From Paracoccaceae bacterium (lineage in GTDB: Bacteria; Pseudomonadota; Alphaproteobacteria; Rhodobacterales; Rhodobacteraceae), in assembly GCA_028749255.1 (NCBI GenBank), contig JAQTYE010000004.1, positions 1 through 42,664 of the forward strand: a stretch of DNA of 42,664 nucleotides, given 5' to 3'. The position numbers were made by a program, and so were the translations under genes. The notes below the pieces were generated by a model, which did no database searches, was not told where the DNA came from, and saw only the letters and a program-made list of their open reading frames with translations. Shown piece by piece: positions 34,517 to 41,571 of this stretch. Each line of letters opens with the position of its first letter. Position 1 is the first letter of the stretch.

Positions 34517-36553
34517 ATGTCCACCGATCCGCTGCTGCAACCCTACCAGCTCAAGCACCTCACGCTGCGCAACCGCATCATGATCACCAGCCACGAACCC
34601 GCCTATCCCGAAGACGGGATGCCGAAGGAACGCTATCGCGCCTATCACGTCGAACGCGCCCGCGCGGGCGTGGCGCTGACGATGACGGCGGGGTCTGCCT
34701 CGGTCGCGCGCGACAGCCCGCCGGTGTTCAACAATATTCTGGCCTGGAAAGATGAGGTCGTGGGCTGGATGAAACAGCTGACCGACGAATGCCACGACCA
34801 TGGCGCGGCGGTGATGATCCAGCTGACGCATCTGGGCCGGCGCACGCGCTGGGACAAGGCCGACTGGCTGCCCGTGGTGGCGCCCAGCCATGAACGCGAG
34901 GCCGCGCATCGCGCCTTTCCCAAGCGGCTGGAAGATTGGGACATGAGCCGGATCATCGGCGATTTCGCCGACGCCGCCGAGCGGATGAAGGCCGCGGGTG
35001 TCGATGGGATCGAACTGGAGGCCTATGGCCATTTGCTGGAACAATTCTGGTCGCCGCTGACCAATGATCTGGAGGCACCTTATGGCGGCAGTCTGGACAA
35101 CCGGTTGCGCTTTACCTTCGACGTGCTGCGCGCGATCCGGGCGCGGGTGGGGGACGCGTTCATTGTCGGGCTGCGCTATACCGGCGATCAGGACCTGCCG
35201 GGCGGCATGACCCACGCCGAGGGGATGGACGTCTCGCACAGGTTGAAATCCAGCGGGCTGGTCGATTTCCTGAATGTGGTGAAGGGCCATATCGACACCG
35301 ACCCCGGCCTGACCGATCTGATCCCGATTCAGGGCATGAAAAACGCGCCGCATCTGGATTTCGCGGGTGAAATTCGTGCCGCCACCGGGTTTCCAACCTT
35401 TCATGCCGCGAAAATTCCCGATGTCGCCACCGCGCGACACGCGATCGCGGCGGGCAAGCTGGATATGGTCGGCATGACCCGCGCCCACATGGCCGACCCG
35501 CATCTGGTGCGCAAAATCATCGAAGGTCGTGAAGACGATATCCGCCCCTGCGTCGGCGCGAATTACTGTCTGGACCGGATCTATCAGGGCGGCATGGCAT
35601 TTTGCCTGCACAATGCCGCCACGGGCCGTGAAGAGACGATGCCGCACACGATTGCGCCTGCTGCCACGCCTCGGCGGATTACCATCATTGGTGCGGGCCC
35701 GGCAGGGATGGAGGCCGCCCGCGTCGCATCCGAGCGCGGCCATGCGGTGACGGTGTTCGAGGCCGCCGATCGCCCTGGTGGTCAAATCCGCCTGACCGCG
35801 CGCGATCCGCGCCGGCGCGAGATGGCCTCGATCATCGCCTGGCGGATGGCGCAATGTGAAAAGCGTGGCGTGACGTTCCGGTTCAACACGTTTGCGGATG
35901 CCGATACCGTGCTGGCCTCGGCCCCCGATGTGGTGATCGTGGCCACCGGCGGGCTGCCGCATACGCATGTGCCAGGCGCGGGCAATGATCTGGTCAGTTC
36001 GGCCTGGGATATTCTGTCGGGCGATGTGAAGCCGGGCCGCAACGTGCTGATCTTTGACGATGCGGGGGATCACGCGGGCCTGCAGGCCGCCGATCTGATT
36101 TCCGCCACGGGGGCGACCGTCGAGATTGTCACGCCAGATCGCAGCTTTGCCCCCGAGGTGATGGCGATGAATTTGGTGCCCTATATGCGTGCCCTGCAGG
36201 CGCGCGACACCACCTTCACCGTGACCTGGCGATTGCTGTCGGTGGTGCGCGAAGGCAACCAGCTGCGCGTCACCTTGGGCAGCGATTACAGCGACATTCG
36301 CCGGGATCGTCTGGTCGATCAGGTGATCGTCAACCATGGCACGCGGCCTTTGGATGATCTGTATTTCGATCTCAAACCGCTGTCGGCGAATCTGGGCGAG
36401 GTTGATTATGCGGCGCTGGTCACGGGGGGCGTGCAACAGATTGCGCGCAATCCGCAGGGCCGGTTCCGGCTGTTTCGCATCGGTGATGCCGTCGCGGCCC
36501 GTAACACCCATGCTGCGATCTATGACGCGCTGCGGCTGCTGAAAGATCTGTAA
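34517..36553 (+). CDS. Trimethylamine-dehydrogenase-like flavoenzyme (N-methylproline demethylase/StcD-like)
   Basis: A 678-residue two-part flavoenzyme. The N-terminal OYE-like TIM barrel (about 1-330) binds FMN, with Tyr170/His172 in LEAYGHLLEQFWSPLTN. An Fe-S segment follows (Cys345, Cys351, Cys363), and the C-terminal half is a dinucleotide/FAD-binding module starting at ITIIGAGPAGMEAARVASER. It resembles the trimethylamine-dehydrogenase family and the subgroup annotated as N-methylproline demethylase (StcD), which removes an N-methyl group oxidatively. In the trimethylamine-dehydrogenase spacing a fourth Cys would fall at 348, where Ala is found. Opposite a TetR/ProC-like pair, the family and neighbours favour proline betaine/N-methylproline-type use, but dienoyl-CoA reductase or other OYE activity is possible. 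Confidence 0.85.
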   Translation: MSTDPLLQPYQLKHLTLRNRIMITSHEPAYPEDGMPKERYRAYHVERARAGVALTMTAGSASVARDSPPVFNNILAWKDEVVGWMKQLTDECHDHGAAVMIQLTHLGRRTRWDKADWLPVVAPSHEREAAHRAFPKRLEDWDMSRIIGDFADAAERMKAAGVDGIELEAYGHLLEQFWSPLTNDLEAPYGGSLDNRLRFTFDVLRAIRARVGDAFIVGLRYTGDQDLPGGMTHAEGMDVSHRLKSSGLVDFLNVVKGHIDTDPGLTDLIPIQGMKNAPHLDFAGEIRAATGFPTFHAAKIPDVATARHAIAAGKLDMVGMTRAHMADPHLVRKIIEGREDDIRPCVGANYCLDRIYQGGMAFCLHNAATGREETMPHTIAPAATPRRITIIGAGPAGMEAARVASERGHAVTVFEAADRPGGQIRLTARDPRRREMASIIAWRMAQCEKRGVTFRFNTFADADTVLASAPDVVIVATGGLPHTHVPGAGNDLVSSAWDILSGDVKPGRNVLIFDDAGDHAGLQAADLISATGATVEIVTPDRSFAPEVMAMNLVPYMRALQARDTTFTVTWRLLSVVREGNQLRVTLGSDYSDIRRDRLVDQVIVNHGTRPLDDLYFDLKPLSANLGEVDYAALVTGGVQQIARNPQGRFRLFRIGDAVAARNTHAAIYDALRLLKDL

Positions 36554-36561
36554 CTGCTGCG

Positions 36562-36597
36562 GCATGGCTGGGGACTGCGCGCAGTGCCCAGCCATGC
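36562..36597 (+). terminator. Long hairpin after the flavoenzyme gene
   Basis: GCATGGCTGGG (36562-36572) is the exact reverse complement of CCCAGCCATGC (36587-36597). The loop contains a further palindrome, ACTGCG-CGCAGT (36574-36585). No T-run follows, so it could be a terminator-like or 3'-stabilising hairpin rather than a classical Rho-independent terminator. Confidence 0.65.
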
Positions 36598-36758
36598 GAA
36601 ATCCCGTCTGCAAATCAGTGACCCGCGACGTCCGGTCCCCGGTCATCCTGCGGTGCGGCATGTCCGGCAATCGAACGCCTGATCGTCCGGCGAAGTCATG
36701 TCGTGGCGGCGGTCAAAAAATAAAACACCAAAAAATCAGATAGTTGAGATGTTTTTGG

Positions 36759-36787
36759 GGGTTCTTTCCAGTCGGTGGAAAGAACCC
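36759..36787. promoter_or_regulatory. 11-bp inverted repeat upstream of the carboxylase operon
   Basis: GGGTTCTTTCC (36759-36769) and GGAAAGAACCC (36777-36787) are perfect reverse complements around AGTCGGT. It begins 166 bp before the apcA-like start. As DNA it could be a dimeric operator; as RNA a leader hairpin. It lies directly after the AT-rich promoter candidate. Confidence 0.6.
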
Positions 36788-36924
36788 TGCTTCTCGGTTG
36801 GGCAGGATCGACGGTTCGGCAAACGGGAGAGGAGCCCGTTCGCCATTCGGGCCGTGGCCTCGGCGCGCCGCGCGCCGCTCAAGGCAGGATCACTGCGAAA
36901 CAACGATGGGAGGAGAGATGCACC

Positions 36925-38859
36925 ATGGCATTTCAGATCAATATCGATAACGGAGGGACGCTGACCGATGTGTGCATCATGTCGGATAGCGGCGTCCAGA
37001 AGACCAAGGTTCTGACCACGCCCTATGATCTGTCGAAGTGTTTCTTCGAAGGGCTGACCAAGGCGTCCGAGGTGGTCTATGGCGCCGCCGACGTCAAACG
37101 TCTGCTCGAAGAAGTGGATCTGATCCGCTATTCGACGACGCAGGGCACCAACGCGATTTGCGAACGCAAGGGGCCGAAACTGGGGCTGGTGCTCGACTCC
37201 GGCGCACAGGATCTGGTGGCGGCGCTGCGCGGCCATGACCCCGAGGTCTATGACGCGCTGATCGGCGACCGCGTGGCCTTTGTCGATACCGCAACGCTGG
37301 ACGGTGACGATGCCGAGGTCGATGTGGTCAAGGTGATCAACCAGCTGACCGCGATGGGCGCCAACCGTCTGGTGGTGTGTTTTGGCGGCAGTGATTTTCA
37401 CGCCGCCGAGGACCGCGTCAAGAAGATCGCGCTGCGCAAATACCCCCGGCACCTGCTGGGCGCGGTGCCGGTGCTGTATGCATCGGATCTGACCACCGAT
37501 GCCAACCCCGACCGTCGCGCCTGGTCGGCGGTGATCAATTCCTTCCTGCATCCCTCGATGGAGGCGTTCCTGTATAACGCCGAAAACCGTCTGCGGGCCT
37601 ATCGCACGAAAAACCCGCTGCTGATTTTCCGCAATGATGGCGATGCGTCGCGCGTGGCGAAAACCGTGGCGATCAAGACCTATTCCTCGGGGCCGCGCGG
37701 CGGCATGGAGGGGGTGAAAACCTTCGCTGCGCTTTACGGGTTCCGCGATACCGTGTCGATCGACGTCGGCGGCACCACCACCGACATCGGGCAATGCACC
37801 GAAGGCCGGGTTGCTGAAATCCGCCGTGGCCATGTCGAAGGCATCAGCGTGTCCTTCCCGCTGTGCGAAATCATGTCGGCGGGCGCGGGCGGCAGTTCGA
37901 TCTTCAAGGTCAAGGACGGCAAGATCGCGATTGGTCCCGAAAGTGTTGGCGCCTTGCCCGGCCCGGCCTGTTTCGGACGCGGCGGCAAGGAAGCCACGAT
38001 CACCGACGCCAGCTTGCTGTCGGGCCTGTTCGATCCGGTCTCGTATTTCGGTGGTGGCATGGGCTTGGATATGGCGCGTGCCGAAGCTGCGGTGAAGACC
38101 AATATCGCCGACCCGCTGGGCGTCGATCTGGACACCGCGCTGATCGCGATGTCGGACGCATTCGAGGCGAAAATCGCCGAAGAACTGCACCGCTGCACCA
38201 AGATCTCGCCCGATACGGTGATGATGGCCTTTGGCGGCGCGGGGCCGCTGAATGCTTGCGGCGTGGCCGAAAAGGCGGGGATTTCCCGCGTGGCGGTGCC
38301 TGCGATGGCGGCGGTCTTCTCGGCCTATGGCATCGGGTCTTGCGACGTGTCGCAGCGCTATGCCGTCAGCCTTGCGGGCCACGATACCGCCAGCCTGAAT
38401 GCTGCCCTTGAGGCGCTGAAAACCAAGGCCGCGCGCGACATGTACGCCGAAGGCTTCGAGCCGGGCAGCTATGCCGTGCTGACCCAGCTGGTCGCGCAGA
38501 CCGACGCAGGCGAGGTGACCCACCCGCTGGCCGAGGGTGCGGATTTCCCGGCTGAACTGGCCAAGGCAAGCGCTGTCGAGCTGGAACTGAGCGCGGTGAA
38601 ATCGCTGCGTCATGGCGACAGCCGTCACATCGACGTTGCGCGGAAATCGGCGGCGAAACCCACCGATAGCCGCACCGTTCTGGTGCCCGGTCAGGGCCGG
38701 ATCGCGTTGCCGGTCTACAGCCTTGGCAAAATGGCCAAGGGCGATTTCGCGGCGGGTCCGGCGATCCTTGAGGAAGACTATTTCACCGCCCGTGTGCCTG
38801 CGGGCTGGGGCTTTGTCGTCACCGATGCGGGCGACGTGATTTTGGACCGGGAGGGCTGA
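36925..38859 (+). CDS. ATP-dependent ketone-carboxylase, hydantoinase A-type subunit (ApcA-like)
   Basis: A 644-residue hydantoinase/oxoprolinase-family protein with an ASKHA-type fold. The first phosphate loop is INIDNGGTLTDVCIM (residues 5-19), a variant of the usual DxGGTxTD, and the second is SIDVGGTTTDIGQC (about 278-291). ATP hydrolysis in this family drives phosphorylation of a carbonyl or of bicarbonate. The start at 36925 follows GGAGGAGAG (spacing about 8). It opens an operon whose order and lengths (644, 132, 718 aa, then hydantoinase B) match acetophenone carboxylase apcABCD as I recall it (about 70, 15, 87 and 75 kDa), and acetone carboxylase in content. The substrate may be acetone, acetophenone or another ketone. 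A hydantoinase or other cyclic-amide hydrolase is the alternative. Confidence 0.85.
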   Translation: MAFQINIDNGGTLTDVCIMSDSGVQKTKVLTTPYDLSKCFFEGLTKASEVVYGAADVKRLLEEVDLIRYSTTQGTNAICERKGPKLGLVLDSGAQDLVAALRGHDPEVYDALIGDRVAFVDTATLDGDDAEVDVVKVINQLTAMGANRLVVCFGGSDFHAAEDRVKKIALRKYPRHLLGAVPVLYASDLTTDANPDRRAWSAVINSFLHPSMEAFLYNAENRLRAYRTKNPLLIFRNDGDASRVAKTVAIKTYSSGPRGGMEGVKTFAALYGFRDTVSIDVGGTTTDIGQCTEGRVAEIRRGHVEGISVSFPLCEIMSAGAGGSSIFKVKDGKIAIGPESVGALPGPACFGRGGKEATITDASLLSGLFDPVSYFGGGMGLDMARAEAAVKTNIADPLGVDLDTALIAMSDAFEAKIAEELHRCTKISPDTVMMAFGGAGPLNACGVAEKAGISRVAVPAMAAVFSAYGIGSCDVSQRYAVSLAGHDTASLNAALEALKTKAARDMYAEGFEPGSYAVLTQLVAQTDAGEVTHPLAEGADFPAELAKASAVELELSAVKSLRHGDSRHIDVARKSAAKPTDSRTVLVPGQGRIALPVYSLGKMAKGDFAAGPAILEEDYFTARVPAGWGFVVTDAGDVILDREG

Positions 38860-38862
38860 GCG

Positions 38863-39261
38863 ATGAAAGTTCCGATGACGGAATACCTGCGGATTGATCT
38901 GGACAGCGAGAAATGGGAGTGCCGCGTCTGCGATCATGTGATCGCCCCGGCGGCGGGAAATTACAAAGAGGGGCTGTTGGTCAACAACCGCGACCCGCGT
39001 GAAATTCACCCGCCGATCATCGACCCCGACAAATACCGCTTCACCTTCAGCCCGGACCCGGAATGGGTGCGCATCCTTGAATTCTGCTGCCCGAACTGCG
39101 GCACGCAGGTCGAGACCGAATATGCGATCCCGGGCCATCCGCCGCTGTGGGACATGCAGGTCGATGTGGCCGCATTGAAGGCGCAATGGGCCGCACGCGG
39201 TCCGGCGGCGCTGCCCGATGCGGGCCCGGTGGTGATGCCCGAACGCGGCCACGGCCACTGA
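38863..39261 (+). CDS. Small zinc-site carboxylase subunit (ApcB / acetone carboxylase gamma-like)
   Basis: A 132-residue protein with two Cys pairs, Cys20-x2-Cys23 (KWECRVCDHVI) and Cys76-x2-Cys79 with an extra Cys75 (EFCCPNCGTQVE), a probable zinc site. The segment NYKEGLLVNNRDPREIHPPI lies between the pairs, and the tail ends GHGH. The size and position between two hydantoinase A-type genes match the 15-kDa ApcB subunit of acetophenone carboxylase and the gamma subunit of acetone carboxylase. This subunit is what sets ketone carboxylases apart from simple hydantoinases in this family. It begins 3 bp after apcA with GGGAGGG as ribosome binding site. Confidence 0.85.
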   Translation: MKVPMTEYLRIDLDSEKWECRVCDHVIAPAAGNYKEGLLVNNRDPREIHPPIIDPDKYRFTFSPDPEWVRILEFCCPNCGTQVETEYAIPGHPPLWDMQVDVAALKAQWAARGPAALPDAGPVVMPERGHGH

Positions 39262-39267
39262 CCAACG

Positions 39268-39327
39268 GCCCGCGCCATATCGGCGCGGGCGACATCGGGG
39301 CGCGCGGTTCTCGAGGAGGAGAGCCGC
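39268..39327 (+). repeat. Two tandem hairpins between carboxylase genes
   Basis: Hairpin 1 pairs GCCCGCGCC (39268-39276) with GGCGCGGGC (39282-39290). Hairpin 2 pairs GCGGTTCTC (39304-39312) with GAGAGCCGC (39319-39327), with one G-U pair. They fill the 91-bp gap before the third gene and may act as RNA-processing or partial attenuation sites that set subunit stoichiometry. There is no T-run. Confidence 0.6.
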
Positions 39328-39352
39328 CCCCGCAGCCAAAAAGGGAGCGAGA

Positions 39353-41509
39353 ATGAAACGTGTATCCGTTGATATTGGCGGCACCTTCACCGACTGTTTT
39401 GTCGTTTGGGGTGGCCAATATATTGAAACCAAGGCCCTGACGACGCACCACAATCTGGCGATGGGCTTTAACGAGGCACTGGGCAAGGCCTGCGATACGC
39501 TGGGTCTTGGGCTGGAAGAGATTCTGGGTGAAGTGGACAGCGTGCGCTACGCCACCACGCTGGGCACCAACGCGCTGATTGAACACAAGGGGCCGAAAAT
39601 CGGCATGCTGGTGACGGCGGGTTATGAGGCGACCGTGCCGCTGAGCCGTGCGCGCGGCTATGGTGAAGGTCTGGACAACCTGGGTCAGCAAGACATGCCC
39701 AACGCCCAGCGTCCCGATCCGCTGGTCGAGCCGCACATGATCTACGGCGTGCGCGAGCGGCTGGATTTCGAGGGCAACCTGGTGATGAAGCTGGACGAGG
39801 ATGACGTCCGCCGTCAGCTGCGTGAACTGGTCGATCGCGGCGCGCAGATCATCGTGGTGGCGCTGGTGAATTCGGTCGTGAACCCGGCCCATGAACAGCG
39901 CATCGAAGAAATCGTGCTGGAGGAATACCCCTCGCATCTGCTGGGCGCGATCCCGGTGATCTTGTCGCATCAGGTGGCGGGCCGCAAAGGCGAATATGTC
40001 CGCGCGACTTCGGCGATCGTCGATGGGTATCTGCATTCGACCATGTATCACGCGCTCTCCGCGCTGGAGCAGAACCTGCGTCTGCACAAATACGAAAAGC
40101 CGATGCTGGTCATCCACAACTCGGGCGGCATGGCGCAGCTGAACTCGACCGATGCGCTGCAAACCATCCACTCGGGGCCGGTGTCGGGCATCGGCGCGTC
40201 CGAGCATCTGTCGCTGCAGGCCGAGCTGGGCAATGTGGTCGCCACCGACATGGGCGGCACCAGCTATGACATCGGGATCGTCGTCGAAGGCGGCATCAAG
40301 CACTATGACTTCAACCCGGTCATCGACCGCTGGCTGGTCTCGGTGCCGATGGTGCACCTGGTGACGTTGGGCGCGGGCGGCGGGTCTGTCGCGTCTTATG
40401 ACCGGATGTATAAAACCGTGAAATGCGGGCCGGAAAGCGCGGGTTCGGACCCGGGGCCTGCGTGCTATGACCGCGGCGGCATGCGCCCGACGGTGACTGA
40501 TGCCGACCTGCTGCTGGGCTATCTGGATGCGGAAAACTATGCGGGTGGTTCGATCCCGCTGAACCCGCGCCGGGCGAAAGCGGCGGTCGAGGATGCGCTG
40601 TGCGATGAACTTGATTGCGATGTGATCGAGGCGGCCAAGCTGATCCGTGAAAAGGTCGATGACAACATGGCCAACGGGTTGTTCACCGAGTTGCGTGCGC
40701 GCGGCTATGACCCCAAGGATTTCACCATGCTGGCCTATGGCGGCAACGGTCCACTGCATTGCTGCGGCATCGCGCAGAACCTGAATATCGACAAGATCCT
40801 GGCGCCGCCGTTGTCTTCGGTCTTCTCGGCGGTGGGCGCGGGCAACATGCACCAGCTGCATATCCATGAGCAGTCGCTGTATATGGTGCTGTATGACAGC
40901 AACACCCGCCACATCTTTGACGATTACGACCGTTTCAACGCGATCGTGGCCGAGCTGAAGGAAAAGGGCACGCAGGATCTGCTGCGTCAGGGTGTGCCGC
41001 TCGAACAGATCCAGCACGATCTGGAACTCGACATGCGCTATGGCAACCAGCTGGTGCAGACCACCGCCGTCATCCCCGAACATGAGGTTCACGGCCCGGG
41101 TGATGTGCTTGCGATCATCTCGCAATTCTCGAACGACTACGGCAAGCGCTTTGGCGAAGGCAGCCAGGCGCCCGAGGCGGGCATCCGCATCAACACTATC
41201 CGCGTGGCGGCCTATGCCAAGCACGAGACGGTGAAGTTCGAGGATATCAAACCGCTGCCGAAACCCGAACGCACCGCGCCGCCCGCACCGGGCAGCCACC
41301 GGACCTGTCATTTCGTGGGCCACGATCAGCCTTTCGAAACCCCGGTCTGGGCGCGCAAGGACATCGCCCCGGGCACCGAGATCGAAGGGCCCGCGATTGT
41401 CGCCTCCGAGGTCACGACCTTCCTTGTGAACCCCGGCTGGACCTATGTCGCGGCGAAACAGGATGCCTCGTGGTTCCTGCGTAACGAAGCGCCGGTCACC
41501 CGTCACTGA
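39353..41509 (+). CDS. ATP-dependent ketone-carboxylase, second hydantoinase A-type subunit (ApcC-like)
   Basis: A 718-residue paralogue of the first subunit (compare YATTLGTNALIEHKGPKIGM with YSTTQGTNAICERKGPKLGL). Here the phosphate loop is canonical, SVDIGGTFTDCF (residues 5-16), and the second is ATDMGGTSYDIGIV (about 297-310). The C-terminal domain (about 580-718) ends PGTEIEGPAIVASEVTTFLV, typical of hydantoinase A subunits. The pair of unequal hydantoinase A-type subunits matches the alpha/alpha-prime arrangement of acetophenone carboxylase. The ATG follows AAAGGGAGCGAGA. A hydantoinase B gene follows after 62 bp. Confidence 0.88.
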   Translation: MKRVSVDIGGTFTDCFVVWGGQYIETKALTTHHNLAMGFNEALGKACDTLGLGLEEILGEVDSVRYATTLGTNALIEHKGPKIGMLVTAGYEATVPLSRARGYGEGLDNLGQQDMPNAQRPDPLVEPHMIYGVRERLDFEGNLVMKLDEDDVRRQLRELVDRGAQIIVVALVNSVVNPAHEQRIEEIVLEEYPSHLLGAIPVILSHQVAGRKGEYVRATSAIVDGYLHSTMYHALSALEQNLRLHKYEKPMLVIHNSGGMAQLNSTDALQTIHSGPVSGIGASEHLSLQAELGNVVATDMGGTSYDIGIVVEGGIKHYDFNPVIDRWLVSVPMVHLVTLGAGGGSVASYDRMYKTVKCGPESAGSDPGPACYDRGGMRPTVTDADLLLGYLDAENYAGGSIPLNPRRAKAAVEDALCDELDCDVIEAAKLIREKVDDNMANGLFTELRARGYDPKDFTMLAYGGNGPLHCCGIAQNLNIDKILAPPLSSVFSAVGAGNMHQLHIHEQSLYMVLYDSNTRHIFDDYDRFNAIVAELKEKGTQDLLRQGVPLEQIQHDLELDMRYGNQLVQTTAVIPEHEVHGPGDVLAIISQFSNDYGKRFGEGSQAPEAGIRINTIRVAAYAKHETVKFEDIKPLPKPERTAPPAPGSHRTCHFVGHDQPFETPVWARKDIAPGTEIEGPAIVASEVTTFLVNPGWTYVAAKQDASWFLRNEAPVTRH

Positions 41510-41516
41510 ACACCAA

Positions 41517-41546
41517 GGCCCCCGGCGCGAGGAGGCGCGGGGGGCC
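41517..41546 (+). repeat. Hairpin before the hydantoinase B-type gene
   Basis: GGCCCCCGGCGC (41517-41528) pairs with GCGCGGGGGGCC (41535-41546) with one mismatch around a 6-nt loop. It sits in the 62-bp gap just before the AGGAGG ribosome binding site of the next gene, so it could modulate that gene's translation or mRNA processing. Confidence 0.6.
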
Positions 41547-41571
41547 CGTAACCCGACAGGAGGAGATCCAC

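Larger units (their letters stand above)
36554..36924 (+). promoter_or_regulatory. 371-bp region between the flavoenzyme and the carboxylase operon
   Basis: Holds a terminator-like hairpin (36562-36597) after the flavoenzyme gene, then an AT-rich stretch near 36713-36757 (runs of A and GTTTTTGG), an 11-bp inverted repeat at 36759-36787 and the GGAGGAGAG ribosome binding region before 36925. I found no -24/-12 (sigma54) promoter. Promoter positions are not assigned; the AT-rich stretch is the best candidate. Confidence 0.5.

Noticed and set aside
34409-36670. 753-codon minus-strand frame opposite the TMADH-like gene
   Set aside because: It has no family resemblance, is rich in Arg, His, Gln and Gly, and lies antisense to a clear enzyme gene, as expected for a third-position GC-rich shadow.
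36700-36924. Sigma54 (-24/-12) promoter for the carboxylase operon
   Set aside because: Acetone carboxylase operons are often sigma54-dependent, but no TGGC-N-TTGC element with the right spacing was found.
36736-39486. 916-codon minus-strand frame opposite the apcA-like and apcB-like genes
   Set aside because: Arg/His/Gly-biased, no motifs, spans two well-supported genes on the other strand.
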